Shown here one piece after another: positions 7,764 through 15,730 of a stretch of DNA of 39,089 nt (its first letter is position 1; every line of letters starts with the position of its first letter). This stretch comes from a virus. Location of the stretch: positions 1-39,089 of IMG/VR virus record IMGVR_UViG_3300020215_000884; one strand, 5' to 3'. The notes under the pieces are model-generated. The model was given only the letters and a program-made list of their open reading frames with translations, did not search any database and was not told where the DNA came from. The position numbers and the translations under genes are program-made.

Positions 7764-8173
7764 CACCTCAGACCCACCCGGCGGGAATAGGCGCGTGTCC
7801 TCGGCCCCCAATTCTCAGGGTCCGTGCCACCGTGATATTCGAGAACCGCACGGTCCCAGCTTCCGGTGCGCCGGTAGCTTTCCAGCAGGTGAAGCGCGGC
7901 GACGCGGGCGGCCGCGTCGGGGCCGGAATAGGCGTCGACGCCGTGCTTTCGCAGGAACGCCTCACGAGTGGCGGGAATGACCTGGTAAACGGTCCTTGCG
8001 CCCGCCGGAGAAACCTGATCGGCGTTTGAGCGCTCGCCGCGCGTGCGGATGCGGGACAGGAGCCCGGCGGGGAGCCCGTATTCCCGTTCGAGCGGAGCCT
8101 CAAGCCGGTCATAGGCGGGATCGAGGTAGGAAACGCCGTCACGGAAAGGTATGCGAGCCTGGCGGGCTCGCAC
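7763..8173 (-). CDS. Virion-associated lytic transglycosylase (SLT-like)
   Basis: This 136-residue protein resembles the soluble lytic transglycosylase domain. It has a helix with REYGLPAGLLSRIRTRGE, in which E48 is the likely catalytic Glu, then VSPAGARTVYQVIPATREA, matching the SPAGA-x-GLMQ-x-MP-x-T motif of the family. The end (AVLEYHGG) corresponds to the usual A-x-YN-G motif. Such enzymes cut peptidoglycan locally during DNA entry, which fits its place among the ejection genes. The GTG start at 8173 overlaps the previous gene by 35 bases; AGGGAG lies directly next to it, closer than ideal, so the exact start is uncertain. Confidence 0.82.
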   Translation of the reverse strand: MRARQARIPFRDGVSYLDPAYDRLEAPLEREYGLPAGLLSRIRTRGERSNADQVSPAGARTVYQVIPATREAFLRKHGVDAYSGPDAAARVAALHLLESYRRTGSWDRAVLEYHGGTDPENWGPRTRAYSRRVGLR

Positions 8174-8894
8174 CTCCCTGGACAGGCTCCCATGAATTTC
8201 GATCGTTCGGATTGCCGCCCCTGAAGCGGAAGCCGTTGACTACCTGTCCGGGCTGGGGGCCGGCTTGCGGCGCCGCTCCTCCCGGCGGGCTCATCAGCAT
8301 GCTCACTTGTCCGGTTGTCGGGTCCGTGACGAGCCTCGGCTGCGGCGCATAGCGGTTGCGAAGTATTTCCCGGCCCTCCGGGGACTGCGGGTCGATCCCG
8401 GCAGCGTTCAGCTCGCGGACAAACGGTGATTCCTGCTCGGCCCGAGGCGCAAGAACGGTCGTAACCGACTTGCCGAGCTGTACGAGGCCGGTGAGGCTTT
8501 CGTCGCTGAGGTCGGCCGCGGCCAGTTCCTCATCCCCGAATCCGGCCTGCCGGAGAAGGGGCACCAACTGCTGGAAGTTTGACGCGCGCTGTTCGACAGG
8601 CAGCGACAGAAGGTGGGACGCGACGCGGCCCATGACCTGAGCCTCCTGATAGGCCTGCTTGCGCTGCGATTCGTCGAGCTTGCCAAGCTGCTCGCCCAGA
8701 TCGTACTCGCCGCCTCCGATCGCCGCCTGCGTGGCGCCACGATAGTCTCCCGCGCCGATCCTGCTCGAAACGGCTTCGCGCGTTTTCTCTTTGCGGTCGT
8801 ACTCGCGCTCCTGCCGCTCGAGCTGCCGCCGCCGAGCCGCCATCTGGGCGCCGAGACCGAATGCCTGCAGGGCTTCCAGGGTGGAGAACGGCAT
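8139..8894 (-). CDS. Probable internal virion or ejection protein, 251 aa
   Basis: The protein begins MPFSTLEALQAFGLGAQMAARR and continues as a charged coiled-coil-like helix (about 18-45), helical repeats to about 160, and a Pro/Gly-rich tail (about 180-251; SPPGGAAPQAGPQPGQ). It has no enzymatic motif. Its place, between the smaller injection-type gene and the transglycosylase, and its helical, tail-disordered make-up fit a podovirus internal protein. The ATG at 8894 lies one base after the preceding stop codon, so coupling is likely. The exact role is inferred from order only. Confidence 0.6.
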   Translation of the reverse strand: MPFSTLEALQAFGLGAQMAARRRQLERQEREYDRKEKTREAVSSRIGAGDYRGATQAAIGGGEYDLGEQLGKLDESQRKQAYQEAQVMGRVASHLLSLPVEQRASNFQQLVPLLRQAGFGDEELAAADLSDESLTGLVQLGKSVTTVLAPRAEQESPFVRELNAAGIDPQSPEGREILRNRYAPQPRLVTDPTTGQVSMLMSPPGGAAPQAGPQPGQVVNGFRFRGGNPNDRNSWEPVQGGASPPGSHTFP

Positions 8895-8895
8895 G

Positions 8896-9561
8896 CTAGC
8901 CGCCCGCCGGGAGCTTGCTGACGCCCCCATAGCTGGATCCGAACGCCGCCGTCCCCGCATTCACGAGGTTCTGGATCAGGCGCTGGATGTTCTCCGACGA
9001 GGCGTTGGCGGCGTCGATCCGGGCCCGCCCAGCCTCTCCGGTGGCGCCGATGATCTGATTGGTCGCCTGCCCCCCCACTCCGGCGACCAGGCCGCGAGCG
9101 TTGGCGCCGGCCGACTGAAGCCCGCCGAGATAGGACAGGTAGTTTCCAAACTCTCCGCTGGCGAGGTTCTGGTTGAACTGGGAGCCGGCCTTCAGGGTCG
9201 CACCGCTGATGCCCGAGCCCCCGGCGAAGGCGCGATTGTTGATCGCTCCCATGCCCTCGGCCAGACGGGTGGTGTAGCCGGTCGAGCCCTTGTAGGTCTC
9301 GAATGCCCTGGCGGCAGCTTCTGCGTCGCCTCCCAGGCCGAGCAACGCCCCGATAGTGCCCTCGGCGTCGCCTCCCAGGCCGATGGTCGGCGCGTTCAGC
9401 CCATATTGATAGTCGCGGTTCTCTTTCGCAGCGGCGATTTGCATCGCGGCCGTCTGTTGCGCGATCTTGGCGACCTTCCTCGCGCCTTTGCCGCCGAAAA
9501 GTCCGCCAAGCGCGCTGCCGAGGACGCTGATCCCCGCAGCGGCGACCATCGGGGCGACCAT
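8896..9561 (-). CDS. DNA-transfer or internal virion protein, 221 aa
   Basis: The N-terminus is hydrophobic and Gly/Ala-rich (MVAPMVAAAGISVLGSALGG), followed by a helical KVAKIAQQTAAMQIAAAKENR stretch (split here as seen) and a body rich in Gly, Ala, Asn and Gln. This composition and the order after the gp10-like stabiliser match small ejection proteins of P22-like phages (gp7-like). A GGGGGA ribosome binding site sits about six bases before the ATG. It is preceded by an 83-base gap carrying the TTAGGTTT/hairpin element, so it may have its own RNA processing or expression control. Confidence 0.62.
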   Translation of the reverse strand: MVAPMVAAAGISVLGSALGGLFGGKGARKVAKIAQQTAAMQIAAAKENRDYQYGLNAPTIGLGGDAEGTIGALLGLGGDAEAAARAFETYKGSTGYTTRLAEGMGAINNRAFAGGSGISGATLKAGSQFNQNLASGEFGNYLSYLGGLQSAGANARGLVAGVGGQATNQIIGATGEAGRARIDAANASSENIQRLIQNLVNAGTAAFGSSYGGVSKLPAGG

Positions 9562-9615
9562 CAGGAATCCCCCGCGCTAGTATCCCCATGAATGCAGCCG
9601 CGCGCCATGCGCGAA

Positions 9616-9646
9616 CGGTAAGAGGATACCGCCTCTAAACCTAATC
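9616..9646 (-). promoter_or_regulatory. Late-operon intergenic element A (TTAGGTTTAG plus hairpin)
   Basis: On the minus strand, GATTAGGTTTAG (9646-9635) follows the preceding gene's stop codon at once. It is followed three bases later by the hairpin CGGTA-TCCTCT-TACCG (9631-9616). The same arrangement occurs at 16563-16602 and 18646-18682, and a variant at 11339-11373. It could be an RNA processing or stabilising site or an internal regulatory element. There is no T-run, so it is not a simple terminator. Confidence 0.5.
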
Positions 9647-9989
9647 AGGGCTCCAGAGCGGAAATGCGCGCTTCATGGTCGGCGAGGGCAGTATTATGGT
9701 TGGCGAGGGTAGTATTGATCGTGGACACGGCCGCGTTCGCGGTGTCGGCGTCCGCCTGGGCCGCCAAAGCGGCCGTTTCCGCGGCTTCCGCCGCGGCGGC
9801 GGCGGCCTCGGCGGCGGCCTGGGCGACCTCGATCGCCGTCGCGAAGTCGACCAGTTCATTCAGGAGGTTGCGGATGTTGCGGACATTGCCGTTGAGCCAG
9901 CCCAGGAACTCGGCCGTAGGCCTGCCCTCGCGGTCGACGATGGCGCGGACCTGCTGAAGCTCGGCGAGGTTGACTGGAGTGAAAGGCAT
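9645..9989 (-). CDS. Coiled-coil virion protein, candidate tail needle or fibre component
   Basis: This 114-residue protein has a short folded N-terminus (MPFTPVNLAELQQVRAIV), then a continuous Ala-rich helix with heptad-like spacing (about 48-113; AIEVAQAAAEAAAAAAEAAE, ...NHNTALADHEARISALEP). Long Ala-coil trimers of this type are common in phage needles and fibre stalks. It directly follows the gp10-like stabiliser (TAA immediately before ATG), which is where P22 has its tail-needle gene. It is much shorter than P22 gp26 (233 aa), so the needle assignment is tentative. Confidence 0.5.
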   Translation of the reverse strand: MPFTPVNLAELQQVRAIVDREGRPTAEFLGWLNGNVRNIRNLLNELVDFATAIEVAQAAAEAAAAAAEAAETAALAAQADADTANAAVSTINTTLANHNTALADHEARISALEP

Positions 9990-11336
9990 TTAGCGCCATC
10001 CCTCATTGGCCATGGCGCCGGCTATCCGCACTTTCACGTCATCATCGATACGTATTTCGAAGCTGCGGTAAGGCTGGTCCGGAGTTCCCATCCTGTAGAG
10101 GCTGACGACGTCCATCGGCGCGCGCGCCTCAAGCTCCTCATAATGGGCGGGATAGTCGTCCTGGCCGTCTTTCCAGCGGACCCGCAGGGTGAAGTCCGCG
10201 GATGCGCCCACGCCGATGGACAGGCTGTCCTGTCGCCCGCTCCGGCCCATGAAGGCGAGCGTGCCGCTGAGCTTGCGGACCATGACATCGCCCCGGTCGG
10301 CATTGGTCGACGGATCGAGCGTCGAGACGATGCCGCTCGACTCCTCCCCGACCAGACAGGTTCCGTCCGCGGCGAAGGTCGCGACGTGCGGATTTCCCTG
10401 TGCCCATGCGAACTGTGGCCACACGCCCTTGGCAGGCGATGCCGGATCGTAGACGAAGGAGCCCTGACCGGGGATCTTCAGGACGTAGAATTTATGGCCG
10501 TCATGCTCCAGGACCATGGCTGACGGCTCGCCGGTGCGCTTCCTGAGCCGCTCCTCGATGCTGTGGTCGCTGATCCGCTGGGGGACGTTGCCGAGCCTGT
10601 AGACGACCGCGTCGTCTCCGACCCAGATGAGGCTGTTGTCGAAACGATGGAGGGTGTCGCGGGCGAGACAGCCGCGGGAGAATGTCCGGCCGGCCGCCCT
10701 CAGGAATGCCGCGTCGGAGTCCCCTGTCGGCTGCCACACCTCAGCCGAACGGCGACCGAACAGGAATAGTTCGCCCGCCAGGGCCCGCGAGGCGACGAGC
10801 CCGTCAGGCGAGCTCTCGGCCGTGGCGAAATGGAGCGCGTCGACCTCGTCCGAACCCGGTTCCAGCCAATAGAAGCGGCCGTCCGGACAGGCGAGGATGA
10901 GGAAGTTGTTGAGGGTGTCGATGTCGGCGACGGCGCGGTCGTCCGGCATCTCGATCGCCTCGAGATCGGTACCGTCATATTGGTGTGGAATCGTCGAGGA
11001 GAGAAGGAACAGCTTCTCGTAATTCGCGACCATCGGGGCCCGCCCGGAGCCTCCTACAGCGCCGATGTTCGTTTTCGTCCCATCGTCGATGCTGAGAAGC
11101 GAGCCCCCGGCCACCGCGAAAAGGAGACCGCTGAATACCTGGTCCTGTTGGAAAAGCCCCCTTACCGCACCGCCGAGGTCGATATGTTCCGTGAGGCCCG
11201 GCCGCTGGAGGCGCATGACGTTGTCGGGCGAGGCACCGGATTTGTCTTCCTCCAGGTAGAAATTGACGCACAGGCTCTCGGGCTGGAAAGCGTCGTCGCG
11301 CCTGTAGGCGCTGAGGGCGAGCGGCACCGGCGGCAT
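9990..11336 (-). CDS. Packaged-DNA stabilisation protein (P22 gp10-like)
   Basis: At 448 residues it is close to P22 gp10 (472 aa), a beta-propeller tail factor that closes the portal vertex after packaging. The N-terminus (SAYRRDDAFQPESLCVNFY) and the repeating Trp/Gly beta-strand segments (for example RFYWLEPGSDEVDALHFA, SLIWVGDDAVVYRLG, HKFYVLKIPGQGSFVYD) match the family's propeller blades. It lies after the connector gene and before the coiled-coil and ejection genes. The stop TAA abuts the next ATG. Its start is preceded by an 8-bp hairpin whose 3' arm includes the AGGG that would serve as ribosome binding site, so its translation may be controlled. Confidence 0.82.
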   Translation of the reverse strand: MPPVPLALSAYRRDDAFQPESLCVNFYLEEDKSGASPDNVMRLQRPGLTEHIDLGGAVRGLFQQDQVFSGLLFAVAGGSLLSIDDGTKTNIGAVGGSGRAPMVANYEKLFLLSSTIPHQYDGTDLEAIEMPDDRAVADIDTLNNFLILACPDGRFYWLEPGSDEVDALHFATAESSPDGLVASRALAGELFLFGRRSAEVWQPTGDSDAAFLRAAGRTFSRGCLARDTLHRFDNSLIWVGDDAVVYRLGNVPQRISDHSIEERLRKRTGEPSAMVLEHDGHKFYVLKIPGQGSFVYDPASPAKGVWPQFAWAQGNPHVATFAADGTCLVGEESSGIVSTLDPSTNADRGDVMVRKLSGTLAFMGRSGRQDSLSIGVGASADFTLRVRWKDGQDDYPAHYEELEARAPMDVVSLYRMGTPDQPYRSFEIRIDDDVKVRIAGAMANEGWR

Positions 11337-11338
11337 TG

Positions 11339-11373
11339 CCCTGAAGATAGCCTTCAGGGTACTGGAAACCTAA
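11339..11373 (-). promoter_or_regulatory. Late-operon intergenic element D: TTAGGTTT plus perfect 8-bp hairpin before the gp10-like gene
   Basis: On the minus strand TTAGGTTT (11373-11366) is followed by the perfect hairpin CCCTGAAG-GCTAT-CTTCAGGG (11359-11339). This ends two bases before the ATG and holds the only AGGG near it. The sequestered ribosome binding site suggests translational control of the gp10-like gene. The hairpin sequence differs from elements A-C, but the TTAGGTTT box and order are the same. A second short dyad, GCCGC-TAG-GCGGC, lies about 20 bases further upstream. Confidence 0.5.
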
Positions 11374-11428
11374 AGAAGGGACCAAACTTGCCGCCTAGCG
11401 GCTTTCGAGCTTTGGAGGGATATGTGGA

Positions 11429-12049
11429 CTAGCCCGGAAACCTCAGCACGGTCTCGGCGATGTGGCCAACCTCTCGGGATAGGGTGTGGTCGATGTAGAT
11501 GGGGATTCCGGCCTCCCTAAGCCGGCGGCAGAAATAGCGGTCCTCCCCTATGTGAACGTTTGGCGCGGGCCACTCCTCCTTGAACATTGGCCAAAAGTCT
11601 CCGCCCGTCGCCTCGGCATGACGCTGAAGGTCGTCCATCACTCCCATCGCCAGGAGGCACATGCCGAGACCCACGCTCTCAACCTCCTGAAGACCGTCCC
11701 GCCCGACGCTTTCGACTATCGCCCCCTCCGCAACCGCGGTGGCCGAGTGCGGCGGGGCGCGGCGCGGCTGGTTTATCCCGATCACCGGCTTCTTGTGTTC
11801 CAATAACCTAACCAAAGCATTGGCCGGAAACTCGTGGTCGCAATCCAGCATAAGCGCAAAATCCGCGCGCGCTTGGCGGGCTCGAGAAAGGAGAGCGTTG
11901 CGCGCCACGCTTAGCGCCGAAAGGCTCACCGTGGACGTCTGGACGTCAGCTGCGATTTTACTGACCGTGAACGCTACGAGGTTGGCGAGACTGTGAACGA
12001 ACTGAGGGGGAGCGCCGCCATGAATGGGAACGAGTATCGCGATATTCAC
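11429..12049 (-). CDS. GT-A-fold glycosyltransferase-like protein, 206 aa
   Basis: The start MNIAILVPIHGGAPPQFVHSL and the motif FALMLDCDHEFP (DxD at D69-D71, the usual metal and nucleotide-sugar site) are characteristic of family 2-type glycosyltransferases. Later IGINQPRR, GMCLLAM and EDRYFCRRLREAGIPIYID (the ED motif of the acceptor side) support this. No membrane segment is seen. It lies inside the virion operon between a carbohydrate-binding-like protein and the gp10-like gene. It might glycosylate a virion component, or the host surface after infection. The GTG start at 12049 is the best available, although its ribosome binding site is distant. Confidence 0.78.
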   Translation of the reverse strand: MNIAILVPIHGGAPPQFVHSLANLVAFTVSKIAADVQTSTVSLSALSVARNALLSRARQARADFALMLDCDHEFPANALVRLLEHKKPVIGINQPRRAPPHSATAVAEGAIVESVGRDGLQEVESVGLGMCLLAMGVMDDLQRHAEATGGDFWPMFKEEWPAPNVHIGEDRYFCRRLREAGIPIYIDHTLSREVGHIAETVLRFPG

Positions 12050-12076
12050 TAGCGATGATTGGCAGATTTCCGCTCC

Positions 12077-12874
12077 TTACGCTATTCTTTTCACGGAAAA
12101 ATTGTCCATCGAAAGCGTTGCGCCGGACGTAGCGGCAAGCGTGAACGTCTGCGTAAATGTGTCCGAAATCACCCGCTCTTCCGTGTAGGTGCCAGGGACT
12201 GGCCGCCCCGTCCCACTGCCGGCAAATGAGAAAAACGCCGTGCCTGCCACTCGCGACACGAGCGTGAACGTGACTTCATAGGTGCCGGCGTTGACCGGAT
12301 GGATGCTTGACGTTTGCGTACACGTCTTTGTGCCGGACCCGCCCGCGGCGTTCAGGGTGCCGCCGGAAATGTTGGCGGGATTCGCCCCGCCCAGCGTCCA
12401 CCCATCGGCGCTGTCGAAACCGCCGTTGACGACGAGCTCGACGTTAAGCGGCGTTTCGACGGGACCAGTGACGACTATATCGTCGACCGACAAAACAGGG
12501 CCGCCGTTGGCGACGAATGTTTGGGTCGGGCCGGCACGGATAAGCTCGCTGTAGGTGCCGTTTGCGCTTCGGGCTAGCCCGTTGGTACCCCCCAATTGTG
12601 CCTGAAAGGCCGATCCTTCAAAGTCGGACACCGTATACTCGACCTGGTAGAACAGGCCTTCCACAAGGGGGGAGTTCGTGTCGCGAAAAGCGGTTCCGTT
12701 CTCGCCGAATGTCAGCTTGCCGTCTGCAATGATGTTGGTGCCGCCGCCCTGGTCCGTGATCGTCCAACCAGCCGCGCTATCGAACGTCCCGTTGTCGATC
12801 AGGTTCTCGGGCCCGGCCGGGCCCGGCCGCCGTCTCGCCAGCAACAGCCGGAAATCGAGGGCTCGCGAACGCAT
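12077..12874 (-). CDS. Tandem carbohydrate-binding-like (jelly-roll) virion protein
   Basis: The 265 residues contain two similar modules of about 120 residues. The first begins NLIDNGTFDSAAGWT (about residue 25), the second LVVNGGFDSADGWT (about residue 147). Each ends in a D-N/D-hydrophobic strand (LSVDDIVV and LSMDNFSV). The NGxFD...W start is typical of CBM4/9-like beta-sandwich modules, often used as decorations on phage particles. The ATG at 12874 overlaps the preceding stop as TGATG; a TTG just upstream is less likely. Its neighbour is a glycosyltransferase, hinting at a sugar-related virion decoration. Confidence 0.7.
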   Translation of the reverse strand: MRSRALDFRLLLARRRPGPAGPENLIDNGTFDSAAGWTITDQGGGTNIIADGKLTFGENGTAFRDTNSPLVEGLFYQVEYTVSDFEGSAFQAQLGGTNGLARSANGTYSELIRAGPTQTFVANGGPVLSVDDIVVTGPVETPLNVELVVNGGFDSADGWTLGGANPANISGGTLNAAGGSGTKTCTQTSSIHPVNAGTYEVTFTLVSRVAGTAFFSFAGSGTGRPVPGTYTEERVISDTFTQTFTLAATSGATLSMDNFSVKRIA

Positions 12875-13173
12875 CAACCGAACACGATGAGGCCGGTTGC
12901 GGTCGTTCCCGTCTCCCTGACGATGACGCCGTTGCCGACCGGGATATATTCCCCTTCCAGGGCAGGAATGGTCACATCCGCCCCGCTGCCGGTCGCGCGC
13001 AGCACGACGTTGCCGGCGCCCGCCACCCTAAGATACTTGGCGGCGGCGAGCGTCGCGTCGTCCTCGGATATGTCGACCGCCGCGATAACCGTGATCTCGG
13101 CGGTGGCGGCGAGGTCGGAAATGCTCTGCTCGTCCAGGCCCACAGGCGCGGCCATGCCGTTCATGCGCTCCAT
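12874..13173 (-). CDS. Small beta-rich virion protein, 99 aa
   Basis: The N-terminal 23 residues are polar and helical, and the rest alternates hydrophobic and small residues as in a beta-sandwich (EITVIAAVDIS, VVLRATGSGADVTIPALEG, GNGVIVRETG). The ATG at 13173 overlaps the stop of the connector gene as TGATG. The order, directly after the head-tail connector, suggests a head-decoration or tail-accessory function. I do not recognise a family. Confidence 0.6.
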   Translation of the reverse strand: MERMNGMAAPVGLDEQSISDLAATAEITVIAAVDISEDDATLAAAKYLRVAGAGNVVLRATGSGADVTIPALEGEYIPVGNGVIVRETGTTATGLIVFG

Positions 13174-13811
13174 CAGTAAAAGCTCCCATAGGCTTCGCGC
13201 CGCGGCCGGCTGAAGCCGCTCACGAGGTTGGACCGGAAAATACCGGCAAGGCGAGAGGTGGCGCCCGTGACGTCGCCGCCATATTCGTCGGCGATCTGGA
13301 GGGCGAGAGCGGCCTTCAGCCCATCCTCGTCCCGGGTGGACAGGGGCGCGAGGTCGTCGAGACCCAGATCCCCGATCTGGATCCAGCGTCGGATCGAGCC
13401 GTCGTAGATATATTCCTGGGTCTCGCCGCTGTGGGCATCCGAGATGACTACCACGGAACAGTCACGCGGCGGCCTCAGGTCCGCGTCGGCGACGCTCGCC
13501 GGAGGAACCCAGCGCGAACCGTATTCGGCAGGACTGCCCAGCGACTCGCGGACGAGCTCGGGCAAGGTGATCTCGATTTCCACGTCGACATCGCTGTTGC
13601 GGAAGATGCGCTCGTTCTCGTGGGCGGTGTAGTCGCCGACCGGCACGACATCCCTCAGGCGTCCGAACGCGCCGGAGTCGATGAGGGAGCGGTAGAGTCC
13701 CTTCAACGATGCCAGCGCGTCGGTTGCGTCGGTCGATCGCGCCTCGCGACCGCTCGCCAGCTTACCCAGCTTGCGAAGCGCTCCGTTCACGACCGCCCGG
13801 CACGTCGCCAC
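13173..13811 (-). CDS. Head-tail connector (P22 gp4-like head completion protein)
   Basis: The protein opens MATCRAVVNGALRKLGKLASG with a DALASLKGLYRSLIDSGAFGRL segment (shown in part), the helical signature of gp4-type tail accessory factors that bind below the portal ring and act as docking site for gp10. Its 212 residues are slightly longer than P22 gp4 (166). The C-terminal half contains a helix (LKAALALQIADEYGG) typical of connector families. The location between the coat region and the gp10-like gene fits. The gene ends in a TGATG overlap. Confidence 0.72.
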   Translation of the reverse strand: MATCRAVVNGALRKLGKLASGREARSTDATDALASLKGLYRSLIDSGAFGRLRDVVPVGDYTAHENERIFRNSDVDVEIEITLPELVRESLGSPAEYGSRWVPPASVADADLRPPRDCSVVVISDAHSGETQEYIYDGSIRRWIQIGDLGLDDLAPLSTRDEDGLKAALALQIADEYGGDVTGATSRLAGIFRSNLVSGFSRPRREAYGSFY

Positions 13812-14162
13812 TTACTCCTCGGGCGTCTCGAGCGCCGACCGGCGCGCCTCGAGCGCGTCCAGCGCGCCGACTCGGGACTTGCCGCCCCTCTCTGCCTCGA
13901 TGAGCCGATCGATCTCCTCCACGTCGTCGACGCCGTCCAGATAGGCGGTCAGCTTCTCGACGCTCTGGTCCAGCGGACCCGGCTCCGTGGCTTCCTCTGC
14001 GGATGCCTTGGGGGCCGGCTTCTCGGCGGAGAAGGTCGGATTTGACCTCAGCTTCGCCAGGCGAGGGTGATCGTCCGGCACGTCCACGGCCTTGCCTCGA
14101 ACGAAGTGGATACCGGCTTCCGTGATCTCGGACTCTTCGCCGACATAGGTGATTTTCGCCAT
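13812..14162 (-). CDS. Small acidic head-associated protein, 116 aa
   Basis: The N-terminal 40 residues form a compact beta motif (MAKITYVGEESEITEAGIHF, VDVPDDHPRLAKLRSNPTF), similar to small domains seen beside coat genes in many phages. A Pro/Ala/Glu-rich linker and a C-terminal helical pair (about 70-112) follow. Start and stop overlap or abut their neighbours (TAATG with the previous gene), showing operon coupling. Its role is probably in head assembly or completion; I cannot assign a named family. Confidence 0.6.
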   Translation of the reverse strand: MAKITYVGEESEITEAGIHFVRGKAVDVPDDHPRLAKLRSNPTFSAEKPAPKASAEEATEPGPLDQSVEKLTAYLDGVDDVEEIDRLIEAERGGKSRVGALDALEARRSALETPEE

Positions 14163-14605
14163 TATGCGGGCTCCTCGATGTAACCATGAAGCTCGGCGAC
14201 GACGGTTCCGGTCGCGGCGCCGGTACCGGGGCCGGTCGTCACCTTCAGGACCACGTCCGTATACTTGGTCGTGACATAGTCCATGCCGGTCGCGGCAAGC
14301 GTGGTGGTGAAACCGCCGGCCTGACCGACCGTGGCGCCGCTGAAGTAGCGGTCGTCGTCATCCGCGTCGCCCAGCGACAGGACGATGGCCGGCGAGCCGT
14401 TGGTGTCCAGGTCGGACGCCTTCAGCATCCCGCCCGTCACCCGAAAGCGCGGGTGGAGCCGGAACATCGTCACGGTGTCGTCGGCGGCGAGGGCGGCGGT
14501 CAGGGTGAACTCACCGCGCTCGACCTTGATCGAACGGCCGCCGATACCCGGTCCGGAAACCGGATAGCGGGGAGCCGTCATCTGGAGAGATTTGTAAGCA
14601 GTCAT
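14162..14605 (-). CDS. Candidate head decoration protein, 147 aa
   Basis: The sequence is beta-rich and Thr/Gly-rich (for example RGEFTLTAALAADDTVTMF, VVLKVTTGPGTGAATGTVV) without membrane segments. The gene lies twelve bases after the major coat gene, the usual place for head-stabilising or decoration proteins. A charged loop (GDADDDDRYFSG, about residues 78-89) could bind metal or be surface-exposed. Assignment is by position and fold impression only. Confidence 0.6.
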   Translation of the reverse strand: MTAYKSLQMTAPRYPVSGPGIGGRSIKVERGEFTLTAALAADDTVTMFRLHPRFRVTGGMLKASDLDTNGSPAIVLSLGDADDDDRYFSGATVGQAGGFTTTLAATGMDYVTTKYTDVVLKVTTGPGTGAATGTVVAELHGYIEEPA

Positions 14606-14617
14606 CGTCTCGGCTCC

Positions 14618-15724
14618 CTATGCGTCGGCCACGGCCGCGGTGATGATTTCGAAGACGCCGTAGGCGGTGCCGCCACGGCTGATCTTCTTCTGACCGCGAA
14701 GCTCCTCGGTCGCGACGCCGGGACGGAACCCGTAGTCGCGGTCGGGATCGGAACGCGGCGTCGGCTGCTGCTCCCATGCGATGGCAACGGCGCTCTGCCC
14801 GCACAGGAAGTTGCGGACGACGTCGATCGAGGAAGCGCCGGCGCCGGCGATCACGGTGAGCTCGTCGGTTTCACGGATGATGACGCCGTCCCAGATGAGG
14901 TCGCCGTCCTGGAAGATCGGGTTGTCGATGCCGCGGGCCCGCGCGTCGCGGTTGGCCTGCTGCATCGCCGTGTCGTTCTTCAGATCGCGGAAGGCGAGCG
15001 GATGGGCGAACAGGACGAAATATTCACGTCCGTCCTCCGTCCGATAGGGGCGGATGCCCGGGTCGGCTGCCTTCGCCATGCGCTTGGCAAGCGAGATAAG
15101 CGACGTGGTCAGCTTGTCGTTGGTCGCGTCGATGTTCCCCAGCGCCGTTGCGAAGACGTTGGACGAGGCGTTCGACTTTGACGCTCCGAACAGCATCCGG
15201 TCGGCATTGTTGACGAGATGCGTGTTGCGCTGGCCGGCCGAGGCCGATGCATAGGCGACGGCCGTATCCGTGCCGGGAAGCCCGTTCTCGTCGTCGGCGC
15301 CGGGGACGATGATCGAGTTGAGCGATGCGACGATCGCATCCTTGAGGTTCGTCGCCGCCCAATCCTTCAAGAGCGGCTTGGCCGCCCCGAGAAGGTCCAT
15401 CTCCGTCCGGTAGGAGGTCGACTTGGGCACGACCACGCCGTTGCGGATCCAGCGGGTCCGCACCTGGTCGTTGAAGTTCTCCAGATCTTCCTCGTTGCCT
15501 TCCAGCACCTCGGAATCCTGGACGCCGCGGCCCTTGAGCCGGCCGAGCAGGGGGATGTTGATGATCGACGCACCGCCGGTCTCGGAACCGGTGAGGATGC
15601 GGAAGATCGCGGTCTGAGCGCGCCCCATGTAGGGCATGAACCGCGTCTCGCGGACATATTCGCTCAGGTATTTGTTGGACCACGTCTGCCTTTCGGAGGC
15701 GGTGGCAAGGACGACTTCGGCCAT
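14618..15724 (-). CDS. Major capsid protein, N4-gp56-like family
   Basis: At 368 residues, the sequence resembles the N4-gp56-type coat family: a helical N-arm (TWSNKYLSEYVRETRFMPYMG), a segment with INIPLLGRLKGRGV, RTRWIRNGVVVPKSTSYR, and GAAKPLLKDWAATNLKDAI. It probably adopts the HK97 fold. It follows the scaffold gene by six bases and precedes small head genes, exactly the expected order. No protease gene is seen nearby, and the N-terminus has no obvious processed delta domain, so maturation probably depends on scaffold exit as in P22. Confidence 0.88.
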   Translation of the reverse strand: MAEVVLATASERQTWSNKYLSEYVRETRFMPYMGRAQTAIFRILTGSETGGASIINIPLLGRLKGRGVQDSEVLEGNEEDLENFNDQVRTRWIRNGVVVPKSTSYRTEMDLLGAAKPLLKDWAATNLKDAIVASLNSIIVPGADDENGLPGTDTAVAYASASAGQRNTHLVNNADRMLFGASKSNASSNVFATALGNIDATNDKLTTSLISLAKRMAKAADPGIRPYRTEDGREYFVLFAHPLAFRDLKNDTAMQQANRDARARGIDNPIFQDGDLIWDGVIIRETDELTVIAGAGASSIDVVRNFLCGQSAVAIAWEQQPTPRSDPDRDYGFRPGVATEELRGQKKISRGGTAYGVFEIITAAVADA

Positions 15725-15730
15725 TTCTCG

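Noticed and set aside
11804-11813. AACCTAACC inside the glycosyltransferase gene as another TTAGGTT element
   Set aside because: It is in coding sequence without the accompanying hairpin and differs from the consensus.
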